Assembly (NCBI RefSeq): GCF_017377775.1
Contig: NZ_JAFVLN010000002.1
Span: 682,001 to 746,000, forward strand
Direction: 5' to 3'
Origin: Streptomyces sp. VRA16 Mangrove soil
GTDB lineage: Bacteria > Actinomycetota > Actinomycetes > Streptomycetales > Streptomycetaceae
Length of the DNA: 64,000 nt
Shown here in pieces: positions 25,167 to 33,559 of the stretch. A model generated the notes under the pieces. That model worked only from the letters and a program-made list of their open reading frames with translations, had not been told where the DNA came from and made no database searches. Positions within the stretch are counted from its first letter, which is position 1. Every line of letters starts with the position of its first letter. Position numbers and translations under genes: made by a program.

Positions 25167-25419
25167 TCTGTCCCCCCGCCTGACAGTTGACCGGGCCACG
25201 CTGTCGCGGCGCCTGTCTGCTTCATCGTACGACTCGGAAATGTGTCTGGATCATGACGCACGTTGCCGACGCGAGCCCGCCACGGGCCTACGCGGCGTCC
25301 CGTACCGTCCCGGGACGCACCGGGACGGTACGGGACGTCTCAGCGTTCGGATCTTGCTTGTTGAAGCTGCCATTCTCAGCCATGATCCAGTTCGTTCATC
25401 TGCATTTTCGGGGGGAAAC
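25167..25419. other. divergent intergenic region SARP / permease
   Basis: 253 bp between divergent starts. Its centre is the large inverted repeat at 25296-25337. The sequence just before the permease is comparatively AT-rich (CATTTTCGGGGGGAAAC). Confidence 0.5.
25296..25337. promoter_or_regulatory. perfect 18-bp inverted repeat with 10-bp-phased GGGAC
   Basis: Arms 25296-25313 (CGTCCCGTACCGTCCCGG) and 25320-25337 are perfect reverse complements around GACGCA. Within it GGGAC starts at 25312, 25322 and 25332, and GTCCC at 25297 and 25307. There is no T run and it stands between divergent genes, so an operator is more likely than a terminator. Confidence 0.65.
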
Positions 25420-26751
25420 ATGACAAGGCATGCACTGGCCGCCGGCCTGCGGCAGCGGCATCTGGCCATGATCGCTTTGGGCGGCGCCATCGGTGCCGGG
25501 CTGTTCGTCGGGTCGGGGATCGGTATCGCGGCGGCCGGGCCCGGCATTCTCGTCTCGTACCTTCTCGCGGGCGCGCTCACGATGCTGGTGATGAGGATGC
25601 TGGGCGAGATGTCGGCGGCCCGGCCGGTCACGGGTTCTTTCGCGGAGCATGCGCGTCGCGCGTTCGGCCCGTGGGCCGGGGTGTTGTCCGGCTGGATGTA
25701 CTGGGCCCTGCTCGTCGTGAGCGTGGCGGCGGAGGCGCTCGGTGCCGCGCACATCGTCAGCGGGTGGATCCCGGCGGTGCCGGACTGGGCGTGGGTGGCC
25801 GTCTTCATGAGCGTGTTCACCCTGAGCAATCTCGCCGGGGTGCGGAACTTCGGCGAACTGGAGTTCTGGTTCGCGGGTTTGAAGATCGCCGCCATCTGCG
25901 GATTCCTCGCCATCGGGGGTGCCGCGCTCGCGGGGCTGCTGCCCGGACACGCCTCACCGGGCACCTCCCATCTGATCGGCGACGGAGGCTTCCTGCCGCA
26001 CGGCTGGCACGGTGTGGCTGTCGGCATGGTCGCGGCGGTCTTCGCCTTCGGCGGGCTTGAGACGGTGACGATCGCGGCCGCCGAATGCGAGGACCCGGTC
26101 AAGGCGGTGCGCACGGGGGTCAGGGCCGTGATGTGGCGGGTCTCGGTGTGTTACATCGGCTCGATGGCGGTGATCGTGGCCCTCGTACCGTGGAACGCTC
26201 CCGACCTCGTCGAGGGGCCCTATGCCGCCGCGATGCAGCGGGTCGGCGTGGCGGGCGCCGCGGATCTGATGAAGGCCGTGGTGCTGGTGGCCCTGCTGTC
26301 GGCGATGAACGCCAACATCTACGGCTCGTCAAGAATGCTGTACGCGCTGGTGGGACGCGGGGACGCACCACGAGCCCTGGGACGTCTCGGCCGGGGCGTG
26401 CCCTACGCGGCGGTGCTGGCCTCGGCGGCCTTCGGTTTCGGCTCGGTCGTGCTCAGTCTGGTCTGGCCGGCGACGGTCTTCCCGTTTCTGCTCAACTCGA
26501 TCGGGGCCGCGATCCTCGTCGTATGGGCGCTGATCGCGGCCTCCCACCTGCGGTTGCACGGCGCCTCCGTCCGCGCGGTGACCGTACTGGCCTCGATCGG
26601 CGGCGTGCTGCTGTTCATGCTGGGCGACGCCGTGAGCCGGACCCAGATCCTGACCACGGGTGCCTGGACGGCCGCGCTCCTGGGGTGGGCCTGGTGCCGA
26701 CGACTCAGGAACGCGCGTAACGGGCAAGGAAGAGATCCACTCCCGAACTGA
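25420..26751 (+). CDS. APC-family amino-acid permease
   Basis: 443 residues from the ATG at 25420, preceded by GGGGGGAAAC. Twelve transmembrane segments. The family signature is in helix 1, IALGGAIGAGLFVGSGIGIA, then EMSAARPVTGSFAEHARRAF, as in AAT/GABA-type permeases (GabP, AnsP). It imports an amino acid or amine with protons; the specificity is unknown. Convergent with the TetR gene, which its 3' end overlaps by 47 bp. Divergent from the SARP-STAND regulator across the GGGAC inverted repeat. Confidence 0.88.
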   Translation: MTRHALAAGLRQRHLAMIALGGAIGAGLFVGSGIGIAAAGPGILVSYLLAGALTMLVMRMLGEMSAARPVTGSFAEHARRAFGPWAGVLSGWMYWALLVVSVAAEALGAAHIVSGWIPAVPDWAWVAVFMSVFTLSNLAGVRNFGELEFWFAGLKIAAICGFLAIGGAALAGLLPGHASPGTSHLIGDGGFLPHGWHGVAVGMVAAVFAFGGLETVTIAAAECEDPVKAVRTGVRAVMWRVSVCYIGSMAVIVALVPWNAPDLVEGPYAAAMQRVGVAGAADLMKAVVLVALLSAMNANIYGSSRMLYALVGRGDAPRALGRLGRGVPYAAVLASAAFGFGSVVLSLVWPATVFPFLLNSIGAAILVVWALIAASHLRLHGASVRAVTVLASIGGVLLFMLGDAVSRTQILTTGAWTAALLGWAWCRRLRNARNGQGRDPLPN

Positions 26752-27376
26752 CCATACGGGTCAGCTCGGCGTCCTCGATCGGCGTCTCGGGGGTGAACGT
26801 GCGGACCAGCTGCGGCACACCCACCGTGGCGGCGACGAACTGCTGCACGGCGAGCTTGGGGTCGGGGACGTCGAGGACCCCACGCGCGTCGAGTTCGGTG
26901 AACGCCTTGATCAGCGGCCCGTTGTTCATGTCGTAGCTGACCCGGTACCACAGCTGGCCCAGCTGCGGGAAGCGGTCGATCTCACCGATCACCAGGCGTC
27001 GCAGCGACATGATGTCGGGGCGCAGCAGGAGGCGGGCCCAGTCGTGGGCGAGCTGGACGAGGGCGGCGCGCACGTCGGGCGCCTCGGCGATGGTGGAGTT
27101 GATCGGCTTCAGGTCGGCGTACGTCTTCGGCAGGACGCCGCCGATGACCGCGAGGAACAGGCGCTCCTTGCTGCCGAAGTGCTTGTAGATCGTCGCCTTC
27201 GAGACACCCGAGCGGCTGGTGATGGCCTCCATCGACGCCGCCGAGTACCCCTCGGCGAGGAACTCGGTGAGGGCGGCGTCGACGATGGCCTGGTGCTTGC
27301 GCGAGGCCGCGTCGGCGGGGTCCGGGATGATCGGGATGCCATAGGCATCGACGCTCTTCTGGGGTTCGGCTCCCAT
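26705..27376 (-). CDS. TetR-family repressor of the redox island
   Basis: 223 residues from the ATG at 27376. The HTH (residues about 28-72) reads IVDAALTEFLAEGYSAASME, SGVSKATIYKHFGSKERLF; the C-terminal ligand domain is of the AefR-like type. The N-terminal 25 residues are an extra extension (EPQKSVDAYGIPIIPDPADA). Its own promoter, inside the 3' end of the MFS gene, carries AACTGAACGGTT. Related operators occur at the pirin/VOC intergenic region and at 11820. I infer that it represses all four units and is released by a hydrophobic or electrophilic ligand. Its last 47 bp overlap the convergent permease gene. Confidence 0.9.
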   Translation of the reverse strand: MGAEPQKSVDAYGIPIIPDPADAASRKHQAIVDAALTEFLAEGYSAASMEAITSRSGVSKATIYKHFGSKERLFLAVIGGVLPKTYADLKPINSTIAEAPDVRAALVQLAHDWARLLLRPDIMSLRRLVIGEIDRFPQLGQLWYRVSYDMNNGPLIKAFTELDARGVLDVPDPKLAVQQFVAATVGVPQLVRTFTPETPIEDAELTRMVSSGVDLFLARYARS

Positions 27377-27432
27377 GGCTGTCCTTACACGGTTGGGGTG
27401 GGGGGCACCGCGCCGAGGGGGAACGGCGCGCG

Positions 27433-28536
27433 TCAGTATATGAACTGAACGGTTTGGTCTGCAAAGGTGGCCACGACGGGACCGGCCGCGACGCCCGCCA
27501 GGAACGCGAGGTTGAACCAGCCGACAGCGGGGCCGCGCAGTTCCTCCGAAAGGCTCCGGGTGGCCGCTCCGGTGAGCAGCCCTTGTCCGGCCGTCGAGGC
27601 GAGCGCGCTTGTTCCCGAGCCGAGGAGCACGAGCGCGGGCCAAGGCGCGAAGGCCGCGACGGTGGCAGCGGAGAGGGAGCCGGCGACCAGCAGAATCCGC
27701 ACCCTGCGCTCCCCCAGCTGCGGGGCGGCTCGAATCAATTGCCAGGACAGCAGCGCCCCGGCCAGGGTCGTCAGCGAGGAGAACGCGCCGGTGTGCACGG
27801 CGCTCCAGCCCGTGAGGGCGACGATGCGGCGAGGGGCTGTGGACACCAGGGCGAAGTTGACGGTCGACACCAGGAGCATCAGCCCCGCGGCGGCACGGAA
27901 CCGCCCGTCCCGCAGGATGGCGGGAAGGCGTGCCGCGGGACGTCCGGCCGACGGCACGGCGTCCACCGGCTGCGTCCGTCCCGCCAGCCGCAGCGCGGGC
28001 GACAGGACGCACAGGCTGAGCAGCGGCAGGATCAGGGCGCCGCGCCAGCCGATCGCCGCGGCCACGGCCGCCCCGCCGAAGAGGCCCACCGTCCCGCCCG
28101 CCGCGCTGCCGATCGCGACCAGCCCCGCCGCGCGGCCCGCGGGGTCCCGGGAGGCGAGCTGAAAGGCGGCGACGTTCATCCCGGCGGCGCCCATGGCCAG
28201 CACGGCGCGCCCGGCCACCGCCGACGGCAGGCCGGGGGCCAGTACCACCGTCGCCGCGCCCAGGGCCACGAGCAGCGCTCCGGCCCGTATCATCCCTGCG
28301 GGCCCACGGCGTCCGGCCGTGCTGGTCAGCAGGGGTGTGCCGACGGCCATCCCGATCCCGTAGGCCGTCATCAGCAGCGCCGACACCCCGGCGGTGACAC
28401 CCAGGTCACGGGCGGCGGCGGGCAGCACCAGGGCAGGGCCGGAGATTCCCATGGCCGCGGGTGCGGCGAGCGCGGCCAGCAGCGCGCCCGGGACCCGGCG
28501 CACTTCGCTGCCGGCCGGCGCGGAGAGGGCCGTCAT
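27433..28536 (-). CDS. MFS transporter of the TetR regulon
   Basis: 367 residues, about 12 hydrophobic helices, somewhat short for MFS but complete. The start ATG overlaps the pirin stop (ATGA, 28533-28536), so translation is coupled. Helix features: ALLMTAYGIGMAVGTPLLTS and the cytoplasmic AGRRGPAGM loop. It resembles Bcr/CflA- or YdhP-type efflux proteins. Its position between pirin and the TetR gene, under a promoter with TetR operators, supports export of the toxic inducer. The substrate is unknown. The last codons double as the promoter for tetR. Confidence 0.88.
   Translation of the reverse strand: MTALSAPAGSEVRRVPGALLAALAAPAAMGISGPALVLPAAARDLGVTAGVSALLMTAYGIGMAVGTPLLTSTAGRRGPAGMIRAGALLVALGAATVVLAPGLPSAVAGRAVLAMGAAGMNVAAFQLASRDPAGRAAGLVAIGSAAGGTVGLFGGAAVAAAIGWRGALILPLLSLCVLSPALRLAGRTQPVDAVPSAGRPAARLPAILRDGRFRAAAGLMLLVSTVNFALVSTAPRRIVALTGWSAVHTGAFSSLTTLAGALLSWQLIRAAPQLGERRVRILLVAGSLSAATVAAFAPWPALVLLGSGTSALASTAGQGLLTGAATRSLSEELRGPAVGWFNLAFLAGVAAGPVVATFADQTVQFIY
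27435..27462 (-). promoter_or_regulatory. autoregulated tetR promoter
   Basis: On the minus strand, -10 TATACT (27440-27435), with the operator AACCGTTCAGTT (27454-27443) just upstream in the spacer and a weak TTGCAG -35. The promoter overlaps the last codons of the MFS gene. Confidence 0.7.
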
Positions 28537-29432
28537 ACCGGCATCCGCCCCATCAGCCCGCGACTGTGGTCCCGCTCTGCCTGCCGGAGTTCGGCGGCGG
28601 TGTTCATCACGAACGGGCCGCTGCGGGCGACGGGTTCGCCGATCGGCTCGCCGGTCAGGACCAGGACCTCGGCCGCGGCGCCGGGCGCCTCGACGGTGAA
28701 CTCGTCCGCGTCCTGGGCGAGGAGGGCGAGGTGTCCGTCCGGTACCGGCCGGCCGCAGGTGACGACGTCGCCCTGCATGACGTAGACCATGGCGTTGTGC
28801 GCGGCCGGAGCGGTGAACCGGGCTCGGCCGCCCCGGGCGATGCGGGCATGGGCGACGAGGACCGGTGTGCGGGTGGCGAACGGGCCCGTGACGCCATGGC
28901 TCGTCCCGGCGAGAACGATCACCTCGGCGCCGTCGGGCGTGGTCACGGTGGGGAGGTCCGCCGCCTCCGCGTTCTGGCTGCGCGGTGCGACGCCCTTGTG
29001 GCGCGCGGGGAGGTTCAGCCAGATCTGCAGCATGTGCTGGCGACCGCCCGCGGCGAGGAACTCCGGTGTGGGCAGGGCCTCGTGAACGATGCCCGAGCCC
29101 GCGGTGAGCCACTGGACCCCGCCCGCCCGGACGACAGCGCGGTGGCCGCGTGAGTCCGCGTTGGCGATGTCTCCGTCCAGGACGTACTGGATCGTCTCGA
29201 AGCCCCGGTGGGGGTGTGGGGGCGCGCCCTTCGCCTCGCCGGGTCCGAGATCGACAGGACCGACCTGATCAACCATCAGGAACGGGTCGACAAAAGGTAG
29301 TTCCGCTGCCGGGAAGGGGCGGCGGACGGGGAATCCGGCGCCCTCAAAGGTGTGAAAGGGCGGAGCGACGCGTACGACACTCCGGCCCGCGACGACGGTG
29401 ACGACCGCGGCCGCATTGGTCTCCAAGGTCAT
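28533..29432 (-). CDS. pirin family protein
   Basis: 299 residues, the bicupin length typical of pirins. The metal site in the N-terminal cupin is PPHPHRGFETIQYVLDG, with the further residues of GIVHEA and QHMLQIWLNLP. The C-terminal cupin follows at residues about 180-280. Several bacterial pirins are quercetin 2,3-dioxygenases or redox-sensing co-regulators. First gene of a minus-strand pair with the MFS transporter, divergent from the VOC operon. The promoter has TetR operator copies (29448-29459, 29474-29485). By inference it takes part in quinone or flavonoid stress defence. Confidence 0.9.
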   Translation of the reverse strand: MTLETNAAAVVTVVAGRSVVRVAPPFHTFEGAGFPVRRPFPAAELPFVDPFLMVDQVGPVDLGPGEAKGAPPHPHRGFETIQYVLDGDIANADSRGHRAVVRAGGVQWLTAGSGIVHEALPTPEFLAAGGRQHMLQIWLNLPARHKGVAPRSQNAEAADLPTVTTPDGAEVIVLAGTSHGVTGPFATRTPVLVAHARIARGGRARFTAPAAHNAMVYVMQGDVVTCGRPVPDGHLALLAQDADEFTVEAPGAAAEVLVLTGEPIGEPVARSGPFVMNTAAELRQAERDHSRGLMGRMPV

Positions 29433-29447
29433 GCCACGACTGAACTA

Positions 29448-29533
29448 CACCAGACGGTTCACCGTCAATACTGAACTGTCTAGTTTTCCAACTGAACCGA
29501 TCGGTTGACGTCATGAACCGAACGGTTTAGCTT
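29448..29533. promoter_or_regulatory. divergent TetR-controlled promoters (pirin and VOC operons)
   Basis: Plus strand: TTGACG (29505-29510), 17 bp, TAGCTT (29528-29533), with operators AACCGATCGGTT (29495-29506) and AACCGAACGGTT (29516-29527). Minus strand: TTGACG (29468-29463), then GTGAACCGTCTGGTGTAG, which aligns with the plus-strand spacer although it is 2 bp shorter. A further half-conserved site, AACTGTCTAGTT, lies at 29474-29485. Confidence 0.78.
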
Positions 29534-29606
29534 TCTGCTTGCCGGCACGGCGAAGCCCGAGGCCGGTGCCGTACCGCGAACACACCCACGAGAAAGAAGG
29601 ACGACA

Positions 29607-30062
29607 GTGAGCACCCTCAAGACGCTGCAGACCGGCCACGTCGGGCTCAACGTCACGGACCTGGACCGGTCCGTGGCCTTCTACAGGACCGTCTTCGCGT
29701 TCGACACGATCGCGGAGGGCAAGGAGGAGAACCGCCGGTTCGCCTTTCTCGGGCGTCAGGGAAAGGCCCTGATCACCCTGTGGGAACAGAGCACGGGCGA
29801 GTTCCCCGTGGCGCTGCCCGGTCTGCACCACCTGTCCTTCCAGGTGGACACCATCGACGAGGTGAAGGCCGCGGAGCAGGTGCTGCGCGAGCTGGACGCG
29901 CATTTCGCCCATGACGGTGTGGTCCCGCACGGCGAACACGGCACCTCCGGCGGCATCTTCTTCACCGACCCCGACGGGATCCGCCTGGAGATCTATGCCC
30001 CGACCGGTGCCGATCCGGCCGACGCCCCCACCGAGAACGCGCCCACCTGCGGTTTCTTCTAG
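29607..30062 (+). CDS. VOC-family (glyoxalase/dioxygenase-like) protein
   Basis: 151 residues from a GTG, preceded by GAAGGACGACA. One vicinal-oxygen-chelate domain made of two beta-alpha-beta-beta-beta modules: HVGLNVTDLDRSVAFYRTVF with the first metal histidine, GLHHLSFQVDTIDEV, and FFTDPDGIRLEIYAP with the closing Glu. A C-terminal tail ends CGFF. First gene of the five- or six-gene TetR operon. VOC proteins include glyoxalase I, extradiol dioxygenases and thiol-conjugating resistance enzymes; the exact reaction is open, but the metal ligands are present. Confidence 0.88.
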   Translation: MSTLKTLQTGHVGLNVTDLDRSVAFYRTVFAFDTIAEGKEENRRFAFLGRQGKALITLWEQSTGEFPVALPGLHHLSFQVDTIDEVKAAEQVLRELDAHFAHDGVVPHGEHGTSGGIFFTDPDGIRLEIYAPTGADPADAPTENAPTCGFF

Positions 30063-30116
30063 GACCTGCCGGCATCCGCGCCGCCCGCCCCGTACGACTG
30101 CTCAGGAAGGAATGCC

Positions 30117-31031
30117 GTGGCACGCCAGTACCACCGTGGGGAACTCGCGGTCCAGAACCGGGCCGAACTGGCCCACCAGGCCTCGCACGCCCTCGCCGGC
30201 ATCGGCGGGACCGTCCCGCCGATAGCCGCGGCGTTCCTTGCGGACCAGCGGATGATCGTCGTCGGCGGCACCGACGCCGCCGGCCGGATCTGGGCCACCC
30301 AGCTCACCGGTGCGCCCGGCTTCCTGCGAACCCCCGATCCCACCACCCTCACCGTCGACGCCGTGCCCCACCCGAAGGACCCACTCGCAGAGGTCCTCGG
30401 CGGTCCCGCAACGGTGGGCATGATCGCCATCGAGCCCGCGACCCGGCGCCGGATGCGCCTCAACGGCCGGTCCACCCCGGTGGACGGTGGGCTGCGCGTC
30501 GACCTCGACCAAGTCATCTCCAACTGCCCCAAGTACATCCAGAAACGCGAGGTCCGCACCCTGCGGGAGACGGAGACGGCACCCGCGTCCCACGCGGTCA
30601 CGCGGGGCACCTCGCTCACCCCGGCGCAACAGGCCGCCCTGCGCGCCACGGACACCTTCTTCGTGGCCACCTCCGACGGCAGCGGCAACACCGACGCCTC
30701 GCACCGCGGCGGCAACCCCGGTTTCGTAGAGGTGCTCTCGCCGACGCTGCTGCGCTGGCCCGATTACGTCGGCAACGCGATGTTCCTGACCCTGGGCAAC
30801 CTCGAACTGCGCTCCGCGGCCGGCCTCTTGGTGCCCGGCTGGGACAACGGCTCCACGCTCCACCTGTCCGGAACGGCCCGCACGGTCTGGGACACCGCCG
30901 AAATCTCCCGCGTCCCGGGCGCGCAGCGCCTCGTCGAGTTCACCGTCACCGACGTCGTGCAGATCGACGACGCCGTGCCGCTGCGCTGGAGCGCCCCTGC
31001 CTACTCACGCTTCAACCCGCCTGTCTCCTGA
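30117..31031 (+). CDS. pyridoxamine-oxidase-like flavin protein
   Basis: 304 residues from a GTG with AGGAATGCC upstream. A split-barrel FMN-binding domain like pyridoxamine 5'-phosphate oxidases occupies residues about 170-290 (TDTFFVATSDGSGNTDASHR, LLRWPDYVGNAMFLTLGNL). A preceding related module has ADQRMIVVGGTDAAGRIWAT, RMRLNGRS and ISNCPKYIQKREV. This double-barrel form is often fused or linked to ferredoxin and ferredoxin reductase parts, which here follow as separate genes. It probably accepts electrons from them or reduces the same substrate. It is not expected to make vitamin B6. Confidence 0.82.
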   Translation: MARQYHRGELAVQNRAELAHQASHALAGIGGTVPPIAAAFLADQRMIVVGGTDAAGRIWATQLTGAPGFLRTPDPTTLTVDAVPHPKDPLAEVLGGPATVGMIAIEPATRRRMRLNGRSTPVDGGLRVDLDQVISNCPKYIQKREVRTLRETETAPASHAVTRGTSLTPAQQAALRATDTFFVATSDGSGNTDASHRGGNPGFVEVLSPTLLRWPDYVGNAMFLTLGNLELRSAAGLLVPGWDNGSTLHLSGTARTVWDTAEISRVPGAQRLVEFTVTDVVQIDDAVPLRWSAPAYSRFNPPVS

Positions 31032-31067
31032 CCCGCCCGTCTCCTGAACAGCCAAGGAAGGCGCCCC

Positions 31068-31265
31068 ATGCGCATCCACGTGGACATGAACCTCTGCGAG
31101 AGCCACGGTCAGTGCGTCTTCGCCGCACCCGAGGTGTTCTCCTTCGACGACGAGGACTACCTCCTCTACGACGCCGAGCCCGCCGACACGCTCCTGGACC
31201 AGGTGCGCGAGGGCGCACGGATGTGCCCCGTGCGAGCCATCACCATCCTTGGGTCGGCGCCATGA
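31068..31265 (+). CDS. 3Fe-4S type ferredoxin
   Basis: 65 residues, the typical length for the single-cluster ferredoxins that serve P450s and ring-hydroxylating systems in actinomycetes. Cys10, Cys16 and Cys53 (NLCESHGQC ... RMCPVRAI), with His13 in the position where a fourth Cys would stand, indicate a 3Fe-4S cluster. AAGGAAGGCG precedes the ATG. The stop overlaps the start of the reductase gene (ATGA at 31262), so both are translated together. It carries electrons from the reductase to a partner, possibly the flavin protein upstream; no cytochrome P450 is present in the operon. Confidence 0.93.
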   Translation: MRIHVDMNLCESHGQCVFAAPEVFSFDDEDYLLYDAEPADTLLDQVREGARMCPVRAITILGSAP

Positions 31266-32452
31266 GACGCATCGTGATCGTGGGCGCGTCACTCGCCGGT
31301 CTCCACGCCGCGCACACCCTGCGCGACGAGGGTTTCGCCGGTGAACTCACCCTGATCGGCGACGAACCGCACCTTCCCTACGACCGCCCGCCTCTCTCCA
31401 AGGGCCAGTTGGCCTCCGACGCGCGGGACGCCGACGTCGACCTGCCGGTCGCGGACGATGTCGACGCCGCCTGGCTGCTCGGCACGGCGGCCACCGGCCT
31501 CGACCTCGCCCACCGCGTCGTGCGGCTGGCCGACGACCGGCTGATCCCTTTCGACGGGCTGGTCATGGCGACCGGTACCTCGGCCCGCACACCGGCACCG
31601 GCCCAACGTCCCCCGCTCACCCCCGTGTTCACCCTGCGCACGCGGGACGACGCCGCCCGGCTGCGGGACGAACTGCTCCCTCACCGGCACGCCGTCGTCG
31701 TGGGCGGCGGCTTCCTCGGCAGCGAGGTCGCCGCATCGATCCGCGGACACGGTCTGGACGTCACCCTGGTGACGTCGGCGTCCCAGCCCCTGGCACGGGT
31801 GGTGGGAGCGGCGGCGGGCAGCTATGCCGCCGCTCTGCACCGCGAGGCCGGCATCACCGTGCTGACCGGACAGACAGCGACGGCCGAGGCGTCCGCCGGG
31901 CGGCTCGCCGGGGGCTCGCTGTCGAACGGCTCGCTGCCGGCGGCGGACCTCGTCGTCCTCGCCCTGGGCGGCACCCCGAACACCGGCTGGCTGAGCGGTT
32001 CGGGCGTCGCCGTGGACCACGGCGTGATCTGCGATCCGTATCTGCGGGTACGGCACGAGGACGGTTCGGTCCTGCCCGGCGTCGTCGCCGCCGGGGACGT
32101 CGTCCGGCTGCCGCATCCGCTGGCGGACGGCCGCCTCGTGGCCCTCGGACACTGGAGCAACGCTGTCGACCAGGCGGCGACCGCCGCCCGCAACCTGCTC
32201 CGGTCCGACGACGTACATCCCTTCACCTCGGTGCCGTCCTTCTGGTCCGACCTGCACGGCGTCACCCTGCGGGCCGTCGGCCTGCCGTCCGAAGCGGACG
32301 ACCACCAGGTGGCCGAGTACGACCTGCCGGCCCGCAAGCTCCAGGTCACCCATCACCGCGACGGCCGCCCGGTCGGTGCCCTGTCGGTGGGCCGAAACGG
32401 CTGGCTCGCCGCCCGTCGGCGGGCCCTGACCGACTCACTCACCTCCCTCTGA
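31262..32452 (+). CDS. FAD-dependent NAD(P)H:ferredoxin reductase
   Basis: 396 residues from the ATG at 31262, overlapping the ferredoxin stop. The FAD-binding Rossmann motif is IVIVGASLAGLHAAHTLRDE. The pyridine nucleotide motif is VVVGGGFLGSEVAASIRGHG, the second FAD motif VVAAGDVVRLPHP, and the C-terminal reductase domain includes VPSFWSDLHG. All are typical of BphA4/putidaredoxin-reductase-like enzymes. It passes electrons from NAD(P)H to the 3Fe-4S ferredoxin. The terminal acceptor enzyme is not obvious, which makes the flavin protein at 30117 the best candidate. Confidence 0.93.
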   Translation: MRRIVIVGASLAGLHAAHTLRDEGFAGELTLIGDEPHLPYDRPPLSKGQLASDARDADVDLPVADDVDAAWLLGTAATGLDLAHRVVRLADDRLIPFDGLVMATGTSARTPAPAQRPPLTPVFTLRTRDDAARLRDELLPHRHAVVVGGGFLGSEVAASIRGHGLDVTLVTSASQPLARVVGAAAGSYAAALHREAGITVLTGQTATAEASAGRLAGGSLSNGSLPAADLVVLALGGTPNTGWLSGSGVAVDHGVICDPYLRVRHEDGSVLPGVVAAGDVVRLPHPLADGRLVALGHWSNAVDQAATAARNLLRSDDVHPFTSVPSFWSDLHGVTLRAVGLPSEADDHQVAEYDLPARKLQVTHHRDGRPVGALSVGRNGWLAARRRALTDSLTSL

Positions 32453-32531
32453 CCCTCCGGCGCGCCGTGGCACCGCCCGGCACGCCACCTCACCCCGCGC
32501 GCCCGCGCCATCGAGAGAACAGGAACACGAA

Positions 32532-33479
32532 ATGCGTACCACCACCCTGGGAGTCAACGGCCCCACCGTCGGCCGCATCGGTCTGGGCACCATGGGCATG
32601 TCGTTCGGGTACGACCCGCAGGGTCGCGACGACGCGACCTCGGTGTCGGTGATCCGGCAGGCCCTCGACCTGGGCGTCACTCTGATCGACACCGCCGATG
32701 TCTACGGCCCTTACACCAACGAGGAGTTGGTGGGCCAGGCGCTGGCCGGCCGTCGCGAGGACGCCGTCCTGGTCACCAAGGGCGGGCTCACCATGAGTGA
32801 GGAGGGACTGGGCTTCAACGGGCGCCCCGACCACCTGCGGGCGGCGATCGACGCCAGCCTCAAGCGGCTGGGCACGGACTACGTCGACCTCTACTTTCTC
32901 CACCGGATCGACCCGGAGGTGCCGCTGGAGGAGAGCTGGGGCGCCCTGGGTGAGATCGCCGACGCGGGGAAGGTCCGGGCCATCGGCCTCTCGGAGGTCG
33001 GGCTGGCGGAGATCCAGCGTGCCGAGAGCGTCCGCCGGGTCGACGCCGTCGAGTCGGAGATGTCGCTGTTCACCCGTGGCTCCATGACGGACGTCCTGCC
33101 CTACCTCCGTGACCGGGGCATCGCCTTCCTGCCGTACTCCCCGCTCGGCCGCGGCCTGCTGACCGGCCGCTTCAGCGCGCCGTCCGACCTGACCGACGGC
33201 GACTGGCGCAGCGGCCTGCCGCGTTTCACCGAGGAGGCCATGCGCGCCAACCAGGCGCAGGTGGACGCCGTGCACGAAGTCGCCCGGCGCCATGAGGCCA
33301 CGGCGGGCCAGGTGGCCCTGGCCTGGCTGCTGGAGCAGGGCGAGCACATCGTCCCGATCCCCGGCACGAAGAACCCGCGCTACCTGGCCGAGAACGCGGC
33401 CGCCGCCGACCTGGTCCTCTCCACCGCCGACCTCGCCGCCCTCGATGCCCTGCCCGCGCCGGTGGGTGCCCGCGAGTAG
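32532..33479 (+). CDS. aldo/keto reductase
   Basis: 315 residues, a TIM-barrel AKR with the full tetrad Asp53, Tyr58, Lys83 and His124 ([33 protein letters not shown]). The NADPH-binding end is [20 protein letters not shown]. It belongs to the YajO/Tas-like group acting on aldehydes and ketones. The ATG stands behind GAGAACAGGAACACGAA. Fifth gene of the TetR operon. A GC-rich hairpin (33492-33519) follows it. By inference it reduces reactive carbonyls produced or met by the other enzymes. Confidence 0.92.
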   Translation: MRTTTLGVNGPTVGRIGLGTMGMSFGYDPQGRDDATSVSVIRQALDLGVTLIDTADVYGPYTNEELVGQALAGRREDAVLVTKGGLTMSEEGLGFNGRPDHLRAAIDASLKRLGTDYVDLYFLHRIDPEVPLEESWGALGEIADAGKVRAIGLSEVGLAEIQRAESVRRVDAVESEMSLFTRGSMTDVLPYLRDRGIAFLPYSPLGRGLLTGRFSAPSDLTDGDWRSGLPRFTEEAMRANQAQVDAVHEVARRHEATAGQVALAWLLEQGEHIVPIPGTKNPRYLAENAAAADLVLSTADLAALDALPAPVGARE

Positions 33480-33491
33480 CGCACGGACACG

Positions 33492-33519
33492 GGGCGGGGC
33501 GGCTGTATCCGTCCCGCCC
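33492..33519 (+). terminator. hairpin between operon genes, possible partial terminator
   Basis: GGGCGGGGCGG (33492-33502) pairs with CCGTCCCGCCC (33509-33519) with one mismatch; GCACG...CGTGC extends it. There is no T run. It may lower expression of the NTF2-like gene relative to the upstream genes. Confidence 0.55.
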
Positions 33520-33559
33520 GTTCGTGCCCCGCCCCCCTTCCCATTTCAGGAGGACAGAA

